Positions 7,861-16,400 of a stretch of DNA of 64,000 bases are shown here, piece by piece; within the stretch, counting starts at the first letter, position 1, and every line of letters begins with the position of its first letter. The notes under the pieces were generated by a model. It saw only the letters and a list, made by a program, of their open reading frames with translations. It made no database searches and was not told where the DNA came from. The DNA lies in NCBI GenBank assembly GCA_052315315.1, contig JBLSDE010000004.1:1-64000 (forward strand), given 5' to 3'. This DNA is from Cuniculiplasma sp052315315. Its GTDB lineage: Archaea > Thermoplasmatota > Thermoplasmata > Thermoplasmatales > Thermoplasmataceae. The translations under genes and the position numbers were made by a program.

Positions 7861-9667
7861 CGATTTCTGAGTTCCCCGTTGGTAATATTTGCATTATTTC
7901 GTCAATTTCAAAATCCAGTTTTTCCGCAATTTCCCTGGCAATTCTATCCTTTTTTCTGCTTCCAGGGACAATCTTTATGCTATTTTCATCCTTTTTATAA
8001 GGTGAGATCATTGGAATTCTTATTTCCTTGTATTCTATTGGAGTGATATACAGTTCAAGTGGGAGCTGGAATAAGTAAGTTCTTTTTCCCCTCACTATCC
8101 ATGATCCTTTCCTCACATATTGTCCTGATTCTGGTGTCTTGCTTACCTGTTGTGGAGATACCCAATAGGCAGATCCTGACGCCAGGCCATTCTGCCATGC
8201 TCTTGAGAAGGACACGGCAAAAATGGCTGCTTCCCTTATGTCCTCCTCATCAATTGGTTTATCACTCTCACCTTTCTTGATTACGGTGCTTGGGGCTCCG
8301 TACATATCTGCATGGACATATATGTCATCTTCTTCCAGGTATTTTTTCACCACCTTTTCATTGGTGTCAGTATTTTTACCAGAAAGTACAAGTTTTTCAT
8401 TTTTTGTAAAAAACCAGTGGTATGTTTCAAACCAGAACTTTTGTCTGGTTTTTCTTTTCATTTCCTGTTCCTTTACAATATTGCCAAGTGAATTCTCCAT
8501 CGCGATTTTGGCCCCATTTATCTTCTCTTTGAATTCTTTTGACTGGTTGAAAAGCCTTTCCATGTTTTCGCCTGGGGTCTTTTCGTATTCTATCTCTATG
8601 GTCAGGTCTCCATATTTTATGGTGGCAATCCTGTTGGCCAGATCTTTTTTTAATACTTCTAACTTTAAGTCTCCAAGATTCAAAAGGTCACCGGAATTGG
8701 CACTTCCCTTAAGTAGATTTATTGTTTTGGCAATTCCCTGGAAGTGAGCAGCAATAAAATTCCCAGCTTCCTTATATTCTTCAACTTTTTTCTCATACTC
8801 TTTGATCGCCCTTTCCTGGTTCTCAACAATTCTTTTTATCTTCTCATTAACAGGATTCAGTTCATTTTCCCTTTGCATTATCCTCATCAAGGCTTCATTG
8901 AATGTTTCAGTAGTCTCATATTCTTCATTTAACCTTGATCTCATTAAAATTGGAGATGCAGTTTGATCCTTGTAAATATAGCCCTTGTTCTCTTTTGCCT
9001 CCTTTAAAACCATCCGGGTTGTGTTCATCAATTTCTCAATGAGACTGGGATTTACCTCTGGCTTTGAATCCTTATCTATTTCGCTGCGAAAAAGCACCTC
9101 CTCGGATAGGTCGCCACCAAAATTCATTCTTGTGGCTAATGTTTGAACAATAGATGCTTTACTTTTTTCAATTATTTCCTTTATTTGCGAATATTCAAGA
9201 TTTAATGGATCAGATAATGTGGGTGGTATATACTTTTCCCCTTTCAGTATCTTCCTATTTTTCCATTCTCTTGGGAATAGAGCATAATCAATAATATCAT
9301 CCTGCAGCACTATTAGATTCCCATCCCTGAACAGTTCTATAACAAGGGAAGACCCTCCATAAGTGTCAATTCTTATTACTCTGTCAAAATTTATCTGAGT
9401 AATATTACTGATTTTCCTATCCATGAATATTTTACGAAGGTACATAGCTGTCTGGCCAGCATCCTGGCCCCTTGGGGAATCCATGAAGCATACTCCCCTT
9501 TTGACATCAATATATAGAGGAACTGTTTTCAATGTACTACTGTGTATTTGAAATATGAATTTTTTCTGGCCGATCTCATATACTTTCTTAAAGAATGCAT
9601 CTTTAATATTTTCCCTGTTTACTTCAATAAATGCATATATATCCAGGGAGCTTTCCTTATCTTTCAT
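7850..9667 (-). CDS. Rqc2/NFACT-family ribosome quality control protein
   Basis: A 605-residue protein with the NFACT layout. The N-terminal domain (about 1-180) contains NFDRVIRID, with the DRV signature. A helical/HhH part follows, then a long charged coiled coil (about 240-330) and an NFACT-R domain (about 400-510) with KFWFETYHWFFT and DIYVHADMYGAPSTVIKKG. Homologues (Rqc2, NEMF, RqcH) bind peptidyl-tRNA on stalled large ribosomal subunits and recruit tRNA to tail the nascent chain. It stands alone, facing rpo7, with the two genes diverging. Confidence 0.9.
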   Translation of the reverse strand: MKDKESSLDIYAFIEVNRENIKDAFFKKVYEIGQKKFIFQIHSSTLKTVPLYIDVKRGVCFMDSPRGQDAGQTAMYLRKIFMDRKISNITQINFDRVIRIDTYGGSSLVIELFRDGNLIVLQDDIIDYALFPREWKNRKILKGEKYIPPTLSDPLNLEYSQIKEIIEKSKASIVQTLATRMNFGGDLSEEVLFRSEIDKDSKPEVNPSLIEKLMNTTRMVLKEAKENKGYIYKDQTASPILMRSRLNEEYETTETFNEALMRIMQRENELNPVNEKIKRIVENQERAIKEYEKKVEEYKEAGNFIAAHFQGIAKTINLLKGSANSGDLLNLGDLKLEVLKKDLANRIATIKYGDLTIEIEYEKTPGENMERLFNQSKEFKEKINGAKIAMENSLGNIVKEQEMKRKTRQKFWFETYHWFFTKNEKLVLSGKNTDTNEKVVKKYLEEDDIYVHADMYGAPSTVIKKGESDKPIDEEDIREAAIFAVSFSRAWQNGLASGSAYWVSPQQVSKTPESGQYVRKGSWIVRGKRTYLFQLPLELYITPIEYKEIRIPMISPYKKDENSIKIVPGSRKKDRIAREIAEKLDFEIDEIMQILPTGNSEIVKS

Positions 9668-9814
9668 TTTAACTCAGAGGATAATGACATTTTTTGCTTT
9701 AATCTTGTGCAGCCGTAAAGGGCTTCATCCCATAATTAAGAAAAATCATTATATTTATAAATGAATGTAACATACTGTTTTACTTTGTATCTCGAGGTAT
9801 ATAGGTGATTCTGA

Positions 9815-10570
9815 TTGTACGCAATTATTGAAGATGATTATTTGGCAAGGGTTCCCCCCACTATGTTAGGTGAAGATTATGAAAGAGCAGTTGAGGAGGT
9901 AACTCGCAAGGAACTTCAAGGTTCAATTGTTGATTATGTTCCAGATAATAATTCCAGAGTTGATATGCAAAAATGCTACATTGTGACCATATTGGAAATT
10001 ACAAAGAATGGTGATGGTATAATAGTTCACGGGGACGGAGGAGTGTACCAAAATATAACTTACAAGGCGCTTGCGTTCATCCCCAAAATGAATGAGATAG
10101 TTGAAGGTGTGGTTGTTTCTGTAGTTCCAAAAATTGGGGCATTTTTACGTTTCGGTCCTTTTGAAGGTCTATTGCACGTGGGTCAGATAATGGATGACAG
10201 AATAGAAATTGATGAAGGGAATAAGAGATTAATTGGAAAGGATACAAACCGCGAAATAAGGGCAGGGGATAAGCTCAGGGTGAGGGTTGTTATGTTAAAT
10301 ATATCTTCTTCCTCGCCAAACGACAGGAGGATAGGATTTACAATGAAGCAACCGGGCCTTGGTAAACTGCAATGGTTAAAAAACGATCCATCTGAAGGAG
10401 TTAAACCTGATATAACGGGAGAATCCAAACCAAAGAAAAGTTCTAGGAAGAGAGAAAGGACAAAGCATCAGGAAGGCGACAGCAATCTGGTATCCGATTC
10501 ACCAATTCCCGAAGAGGATGCTGAAGAAGAGAGTCTGGGTGAAGAGGAGGATCTAGGTGAGGAGCTATGA
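9815..10570 (+). CDS. rpo7: RNA polymerase subunit Rpo7 (RpoE') with long acidic tail
   Basis: Residues 1 to about 185 match archaeal Rpo7: an N-terminal RNP-like domain (RVPPTMLGEDYERAVEEV) and an S1/OB domain (EGVVVSVVPKIGAFLRFGPFEGLLHVGQI). Rpo7 forms the stalk with Rpo4 and binds emerging RNA. The start is TTG at 9815, preceded by AGGTGA and a TATA-like ATTTATAAA near 9754. The family is usually about 190 residues. Here about 60 extra residues form first a Lys/Arg-rich stretch and then a run of Glu and Asp. The stop overlaps spt4 by 4 nt. Confidence 0.93.
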   Translation: MYAIIEDDYLARVPPTMLGEDYERAVEEVTRKELQGSIVDYVPDNNSRVDMQKCYIVTILEITKNGDGIIVHGDGGVYQNITYKALAFIPKMNEIVEGVVVSVVPKIGAFLRFGPFEGLLHVGQIMDDRIEIDEGNKRLIGKDTNREIRAGDKLRVRVVMLNISSSSPNDRRIGFTMKQPGLGKLQWLKNDPSEGVKPDITGESKPKKSSRKRERTKHQEGDSNLVSDSPIPEEDAEEESLGEEEDLGEEL

Positions 10571-10776
10571 CAGTCAAATCAACAAAGAAAAAATATATGG
10601 CATGCAAGATCTGCAAGAGGATCTATCTTGATGCACCGTGCCCTGATCACGGAGATTCTCACATGACAGATGACTGGTATGGTTTTTTGATAATAGTTGA
10701 TCCCAGACACTCGCAGATTGCCAATAGAGCAGGAATTACAGAAGAAGGCACCTATGCAATTAAGGTTAGACAGTGA
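10567..10776 (+). CDS. spt4: Transcription elongation factor Spt4
   Basis: This 69-residue protein is the archaeal Spt4 (RpoE''), partner of Spt5 in processive elongation. The family signature MACKICKRI and TDDWYGFLIIVDPRHSQIA is clear. The zinc site is unusual: the second pair reads CPDH where most homologues have CPxC, so one ligand appears to be His. It lies in the conserved archaeal order rpo7-spt4 with a 4-nt overlap upstream and a 23-nt overlap with the kinase gene downstream. Confidence 0.92.
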   Translation: MTVKSTKKKYMACKICKRIYLDAPCPDHGDSHMTDDWYGFLIIVDPRHSQIANRAGITEEGTYAIKVRQ

Positions 10777-11263
10777 TTATTTAATAAACGATGAGACCAA
10801 AGGTCTCATACAGTCCAATAACGGAGAAATTATAAATCCAGAATCTTTAATAAGTTCTGACTCGAGTAAACTGTTCGCTGTTGGTGACTATACGTGCAAA
10901 GTTTTAGACGATTTGGGGATCATTCCCAAAATAAGGGTATATGATCTGAAAACTCAAAGAGGAAAGGAAGTTTTCAGGGAAAGATCGAATTCAATAAAGG
11001 TAAGAAATGATCAGGGTGTTGTATCCTCCGATTTAATAGAAGAGATAAAAAAGGGGATCGAAGGAGTATCTGCAGTAAATATTCAAGTTGAAGGCGAAGA
11101 AGACTTAGCTGTGTTACCAATAATTTTTTATGCCCCAATTAACTCACTGGTAGTTTACGGTATCCCGGGTCGTGGGATGGCAGTAATTAAGGTTGACCAA
11201 AATAGCAAGAAATTGGTTGAAAAAATATTCAGCAGGATGGATGTGAAGAAGCATGAACTTTAA
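10754..11263 (+). CDS. GTP-dependent dephospho-CoA kinase (DUF359 family)
   Basis: A 169-residue protein with the DUF359 pattern GEEDLAVLPIIFYAP, VVYGIPGRGMAVIKV and a central VYDLKTQRG. The family was identified in Thermococcus as the GTP-using kinase of the last step of CoA synthesis. A longer frame opens at 10697, but the family N-terminus fits the ATG at 10754, inside the end of spt4. This gene lies between spt4 and rps24e in many archaea, and its stop overlaps rps24e by 11 nt. Confidence 0.85.
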   Translation: MQLRLDSDYLINDETKGLIQSNNGEIINPESLISSDSSKLFAVGDYTCKVLDDLGIIPKIRVYDLKTQRGKEVFRERSNSIKVRNDQGVVSSDLIEEIKKGIEGVSAVNIQVEGEEDLAVLPIIFYAPINSLVVYGIPGRGMAVIKVDQNSKKLVEKIFSRMDVKKHEL

Positions 11264-11552
11264 GGTAGTAGAATCAAAGGAGAACAAAATACTCAGGCGA
11301 AAGGAAATTAAATACACTCTAGAGTATGAAAACAGCCCTACCCCTTCAAGGGAGGTTATAAAGGAGATAATAGCGAGAAACACCAACAGTAATAAGGATC
11401 TTGTCATAGTTGACAGAAACATTCAGAAAACCGGTCTTCACTTGCTTGAGGGTTACAGCAAAATTTACTCAAAGAAAGAAGATGCCATGTTGTACGAGCC
11501 TGACTATGAGCTTTTCAGGAATGGACTAAAGGTAAAGGAGGAGAAGAAGTAA
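11253..11552 (+). CDS. rps24e: Ribosomal protein S24e
   Basis: A 99-residue small-subunit protein with the S24e pattern: a beta-rich N-terminus (FKVVESKENKILRRKEIKYTLEY), then SREVIKEIIA, VIVDRNIQKTGLHLLEGYSKIY. It occupies its standard archaeal place between the dephospho-CoA kinase and rps27ae. The stop and the next start overlap by one base (TAATG). Confidence 0.93.
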   Translation: MNFKVVESKENKILRRKEIKYTLEYENSPTPSREVIKEIIARNTNSNKDLVIVDRNIQKTGLHLLEGYSKIYSKKEDAMLYEPDYELFRNGLKVKEEKK

Positions 11553-11707
11553 TGCAGAAAAGAGAGTTTTACAAGATTGAAAATAACAAACTTGTCAGGC
11601 AGAAGAGAAACTGTCCAAGGTGCGGAGTAGGAGTATACCTTGCTGAGCACGAAGACAGATTTACTTGTGGAAAATGCGGATATACAGAATTTAAAAGAAA
11701 GAAGTAA
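11552..11707 (+). CDS. rps27ae: Ribosomal protein S27ae
   Basis: A 51-residue zinc-ribbon protein with CPRCG (21-25) and CGKCG (39-43) spaced as in archaeal S27ae, and a basic C-terminus FKRKK. It is the last gene of the rpo7-spt4-kinase-S24e-S27ae operon. Its ATG overlaps the rps24e stop by one base. A T6 run follows the stop. Confidence 0.95.
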   Translation: MQKREFYKIENNKLVRQKRNCPRCGVGVYLAEHEDRFTCGKCGYTEFKRKK

Positions 11708-11713
11708 TTTTTT
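11708..11713 (+). terminator. T-run after rps27ae
   Basis: Six T residues directly follow the rps27ae stop codon, at the end of the ribosomal operon. The next 180 bases hold no convincing gene. This is a plausible archaeal oligo-T terminator. Confidence 0.4.
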
Positions 11714-11894
11714 AACATAAAACGCTGGTGTCTGATAAAAAGATATTCTTCTTTTTTAACTTACAAGTGAACGAATTTGTTTTAACTGTGGAAAAGAAAG
11801 AGTACTAATTATTTTGTCATAGTTTTTCCAGAAAGTAAACAAAATAAGTAACGAATATTCACTATCCAAAAATTAAGTTATATTAAATAAAGGC

Positions 11895-12197
11895 CTAGAG
11901 TTCTACTATCTTTTTTGTTGTTTCTCCAGCGCTCTTTTCAATCTCCTTGTACTTCTGGTTATGATATATTTTTTCATCATCTCCCTTGGGTTCAATCCTG
12001 AGAAGGTTCAGTAGATGAGTAAGCTCTGAATCTAGTATTAGGGAATATGTTCTTAGGTGCTCCTCCTTCGATGGATCAATGCTTCTCCTCTTAGCCGATA
12101 TAAAGCAGTCAAAATGAACAGCACCCATCTTTGTAAAGGTAAACTTTTCGCCGGTTCTTACCTCCTTTTTACATTCGTAGCAGTTAAATTGCGCCAT
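11895..12197 (-). CDS. DUF2175-like small zinc-binding protein
   Basis: A 100-residue archaeal protein. The N-terminal third has FNCYECKKEV and TFTKMGAVHFDCF, a C-x2-C ... H-x2-C treble-clef or LIM-like zinc site typical of DUF2175. The rest is helical and charged. The function of the family is not known. It diverges from the DUF763 gene across a short shared promoter region. Confidence 0.65.
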   Translation of the reverse strand: MAQFNCYECKKEVRTGEKFTFTKMGAVHFDCFISAKRRSIDPSKEEHLRTYSLILDSELTHLLNLLRIEPKGDDEKIYHNQKYKEIEKSAGETTKKIVEL

Positions 12198-12289
12198 GGG
12201 GACTTATTATGTACTAATACTAAATCTTTGTCAGAAATTACTTTGGTTAAAAAGTGCACTATTTATTAAGGCGATTTAATTATTCCCAT

Positions 12290-13381
12290 ATGGAGCGCAG
12301 AGGTGTATCATATTTACCTCTTCATTACGGAAAACCTCCAGAAAATCTGTACAGGAAGATGATAATCCTTACAGGGGAAATATGTACACTTATCAGTCAG
12401 ATATACTCACCCAAGGAACTGGTTAAAAGATTTTCCGATCCCATATGGTTTCAGTCCTTAAGTTTAGTTACGGGTTTTGACTGGAACTCAAGCGGCACGA
12501 CCACTACGACTATTCACGCACTGAAAGAATATACGGAAACGAAAGATTCAGATTTTTTTGTGTCAGGTGGTAAGGGAAAGAGCATGAAACTTAAATCAAA
12601 GGAGATAAGAGAACGATCACAAATTATGAATTCAGATTCAATTGCCCAGAATCTGATTAAAGAAACTGATTATATTGCCAGAATTGATAGTAACTTATTG
12701 CAGGATGGCTACGATCTCTATATTCACAGCGTTATTTCAGACTATAAGGGAAATTACAGCGTTATTCAACAGGGTTTAAATTCTGATCAAAGAATGGCAA
12801 GACGCTATCACTGGAGTAATCTGGAAAAGATGGAACCATTGGAGGAGCAAAGAAATGGCATCAGTTCTCAGGCCATGGGTGAAAAAAGCCTTGATCTTAC
12901 ATCATCCTTAAACAGACGAATAAGGGAAAATATGCTTAGGGTGATAAGGGAAAAACCAAATATTGTAAGAGATAACCAATATACTCTCGACAATTTCTCA
13001 GGTTCCCCAGTTTTGAATTTGAGTATGAAGGTTCCATTTGACAAGCTAAGAGAAATATATGAATATGAGCCCTCCAGTGTCATGGATCTTATATCGTTCC
13101 CCGGGGTGGGTAAGAGCACTGTCAGGGCCATAGCATATATTTCAGAAGTGATAACCGGGGAAAAAATAAGCATGGAAGATCCAATAAGATATTCATATGC
13201 CCTTGGAGGAAAAGATGGAATTCCAAAACCAGTAGACCACAGGGACTATGATATGGTTATAGAGTTTTTTAAAGAGGTTTTAAGGACCTATGGAATGAAC
13301 AGGACTCTTATGGAAGAAAAAATAATGAAACTTTCAAGATTTTCCTCAGACCAGACAGAACTCACAATAAGGCGTAATTAA
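12290..13381 (+). CDS. DUF763 family protein with helix-hairpin-helix
   Basis: A 363-residue protein with the DUF763 signature: GVSYLPLHYGKPPENLYRKM, SDPIWFQSL, GFDWNSSGTTTT and FVSGGKGK. Residues about 265-300 (DLISFPGVGKSTVRAIAYIS) look like a helix-hairpin-helix DNA-binding element. A longer frame opens with GTG at 12254, but a TATA-like TTTATTA (12262-12268) centred 25 bases before the ATG at 12290 supports the shorter, leaderless start. The family occurs in archaea and some thermophilic bacteria. A DNA-processing role is likely but unproven. Confidence 0.8.
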   Translation: MERRGVSYLPLHYGKPPENLYRKMIILTGEICTLISQIYSPKELVKRFSDPIWFQSLSLVTGFDWNSSGTTTTTIHALKEYTETKDSDFFVSGGKGKSMKLKSKEIRERSQIMNSDSIAQNLIKETDYIARIDSNLLQDGYDLYIHSVISDYKGNYSVIQQGLNSDQRMARRYHWSNLEKMEPLEEQRNGISSQAMGEKSLDLTSSLNRRIRENMLRVIREKPNIVRDNQYTLDNFSGSPVLNLSMKVPFDKLREIYEYEPSSVMDLISFPGVGKSTVRAIAYISEVITGEKISMEDPIRYSYALGGKDGIPKPVDHRDYDMVIEFFKEVLRTYGMNRTLMEEKIMKLSRFSSDQTELTIRRN

Positions 13382-13472
13382 AAAGGGAAGGATACAATAT
13401 ATAGAAAACTCTGACAAACCTTTTATACCGTTTAAAACTAAAGCAAGGATTAACACGGAAAATAAGGAAAGT

Positions 13473-16400
13473 GTGAAAAAGGGAATAGAATATGAACTTC
13501 CATTTCTGGATGATCTCATTGTAAAGTGGTTTAATCAAAAGTATACTTCATTAACTGTTCCCCAGAGAATGGTTATTCCTCTCGTGCACGAAGGAAAAAA
13601 TGTTCTTGTATCTAGTCCGACAGGAACTGGGAAAACACTGACAGGATTCCTGGCTATTATTAACGAATTGTTTCTGAAGGCCAGAGCCAATAAACTGGAG
13701 GATGAGATATTTTGTGTTTACATATCTCCCTTGAAAGCCCTGGCAAATGACATAAACAAAAATCTAAACTCACCTCTGGATGAAATTTATCAGATAGCAA
13801 GAGAAAATGGATTGGATTTACCCCCCATAAGGGTTTCTGTTAGGAGTGGTGATACAAGCCAGAATGAGAGACAGAAGATGCTGAGAAAGCCACCTCACAT
13901 CCTAATAACAACTCCCGAATCATTTTCCCTGGCCCTGACCGCTCCAAAGTTTAAGGAAAAATTCAAGACTGTAAAGTATGTAATTATTGATGAAATTCAT
14001 GAAATTTCATCATCAAAGAGAGGGACTCTTCTTTCACTCAATATGGAACGCCTTGAGGAGGTAGTTCCCGGATATGTAAGGATAGGACTCTCGGCCACCC
14101 AGGCCCCTCTTTCCACAATTGCGCAGTTTTTATGCGGTTTTAAAGATGGAAAGCCAAGACCATGCGAGATAGTGGATGTTGATATCAAAAGAGGACTGGA
14201 TCTTGAAACTCTCACTCCTGTGAAGGATCTTACAAGTGCCGGGTTTGAAGTTGCAAACGAAAGAATGTATGATATTTTGGCAAAGCTCGTTGAAGAACAT
14301 AAAACCACGCTCATATTTACAAACACAAGAAGTGCAACTGAACATGTTGCAATAAGACTTAAGGCCAGAGGCATAGAAAGTCTGGAAGCACATCACTCAT
14401 CACTGGGCAAAGATACAAGAATAAGTGTAGAAGAAAAATTGAAGAAAGGTGAATTGAGATGTGTAATTTCATCCACTTCTCTGGAACTTGGAATAGATAT
14501 AGGAAGTATTGACCTTGTGGTCCAGATTGGAAGTCCAAAATCCGTCTCCAAGGGTTTGCAGAGAATAGGAAGGGCTGGACATTCGATTAATGAACTCACA
14601 AAGGGCAGGTTCGTAGTCTTTAATCTTGACGATCTGGTGGAATGCTCGGTCCTGACAAGGGCGGCATACGAAAGAAATATCGATAGAGTCAGCATACCCG
14701 AGGGCGCACTTGACGTTCTTTCGCAGGCAATAGTCGGCATGACTCTTGAAAAAACATGGAACACAGATGAATGCTACAACCTTATACGAAGATCATTTCC
14801 GTACAGGAATCTCTCAAGGGAAGAATATATGTCAGTAATATTTTACCTTGCAGGAAAACTGGAAAATAACAGTGTTTATTCTAAAATATGGTACGACGAG
14901 AAGGAGAACACAATCGGGAAGAAAAAGAGCACAAGAATGATCTATTTCATGAATGTGGGGACAATACCTGATGATTCTGATTATAAGGTAATAGATATCA
15001 ACGGAAGAAACCTGGGGCAACTGAGTGATAAATTTGTGGAAAGAATGGTTCCAGGGGACATCTTTGTTCTGGGAGCAAGAACATATTCCTTTATAAAGAC
15101 CAGAGGAAACAGAGTAATAGTAAGGGATGCAACCGGGCTCAAGCCGACTATCCCATCATGGACAGGGGAGATGCTTCCAAGATCCTATGATCTTGGTAAA
15201 ATGATCGGTCGGTTTCGGGCAAGTATTTCAAAGGATCTGGAGGACAGAAATAGCGAAGAAATAGAGAAATGGCTTATTGAAAACTACCACATAGACAAAA
15301 ATGGGGCCAGAAGTATAATATCTTACGTGAAGGCACAAAAAAATTTTGGCATTCCAACCGATGATCATCTATTGTTGGAGGGATACATAGACGATAACCT
15401 GTACAGTGCAATTTTTCTCATTCCCCTCGGAAGAAGAGTTAATGATGCACTTTCAAGGGCCTACGCACAGGCAATATCAAATCAATACGAGATAAACACA
15501 AGAGTTAGTGTAACAGATGACGGATTTATGCTAACCTTTGAAAGAAAGATCGATCTAAAAGATCTTGTGAAATTGATAAATGGATCAAATTTCGTGGAAT
15601 ACGTGAAAAAGTCCATATTCAATACAACCGTATTTAAGGAAAGATTCAGACAATGTGCCACACGTTCCCTGATGGTATTAAAGAGATATAAGGGACACGA
15701 GGTCTCTGTGGTTATGCAGCAGCTTCGAAGTGATAAGGTTTTGAAGGCCCTTGAGCATATTCCAAATTTTCCTGTAATTACAGAAACTTACAGGGAAATA
15801 ATGAACGATATGATGGATGTCCCATCTGCTCTTGAGTATGTGAAATCTGTAATAGATCGAAATTCCGTAAAAATAAGAGATTACAGCAATGAAACATGCC
15901 CATTTTCACTGTCTCTTGTGCTTTCAGGTGTTTCTGATGTTGTATTAATGGAGGATAGAGCCAAACTTTTAAGGGAACTTCAAAGCAGAATAGTCGATAA
16001 AACATACGGTTCAGAATTCACCGATTTTAAAATAAGGGAACCATCAAAGGTCGATGCATTCTACGCTGCCAAGGTTGAGCGAATAAAAAATGAAGTAGAC
16101 CTGATGACATTATTTGAACATTTCCCATTTGCAGATATTACAAGATCCAGATTCAATTCGCCATTCCCATATGCAGATATAGATGTAACTGAAATGTGCA
16201 GGAATTTAGCCAACAAGGGATCAATAGTAAGTGTCTATATGAGGGGGATTTACTGGATTCTGCCGGAAAGAGAATTCCTGTTCAAGTCTCTTTTCAAAAG
16301 GAAAAGGGAAATGTCATCGGAAGATCAAAAGGTACTGAACGCATGCAATATGAAGACCATGGGTGAGATTGTAAAAGAAACCGATCTACCGGAAGAGACA

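Noticed and set aside
8059..8747. Long plus-strand frames opposite the Rqc2-like gene
   Set aside because: They are antisense shadows of a clearly conserved coding region and have hydrophobic, low-complexity translations.
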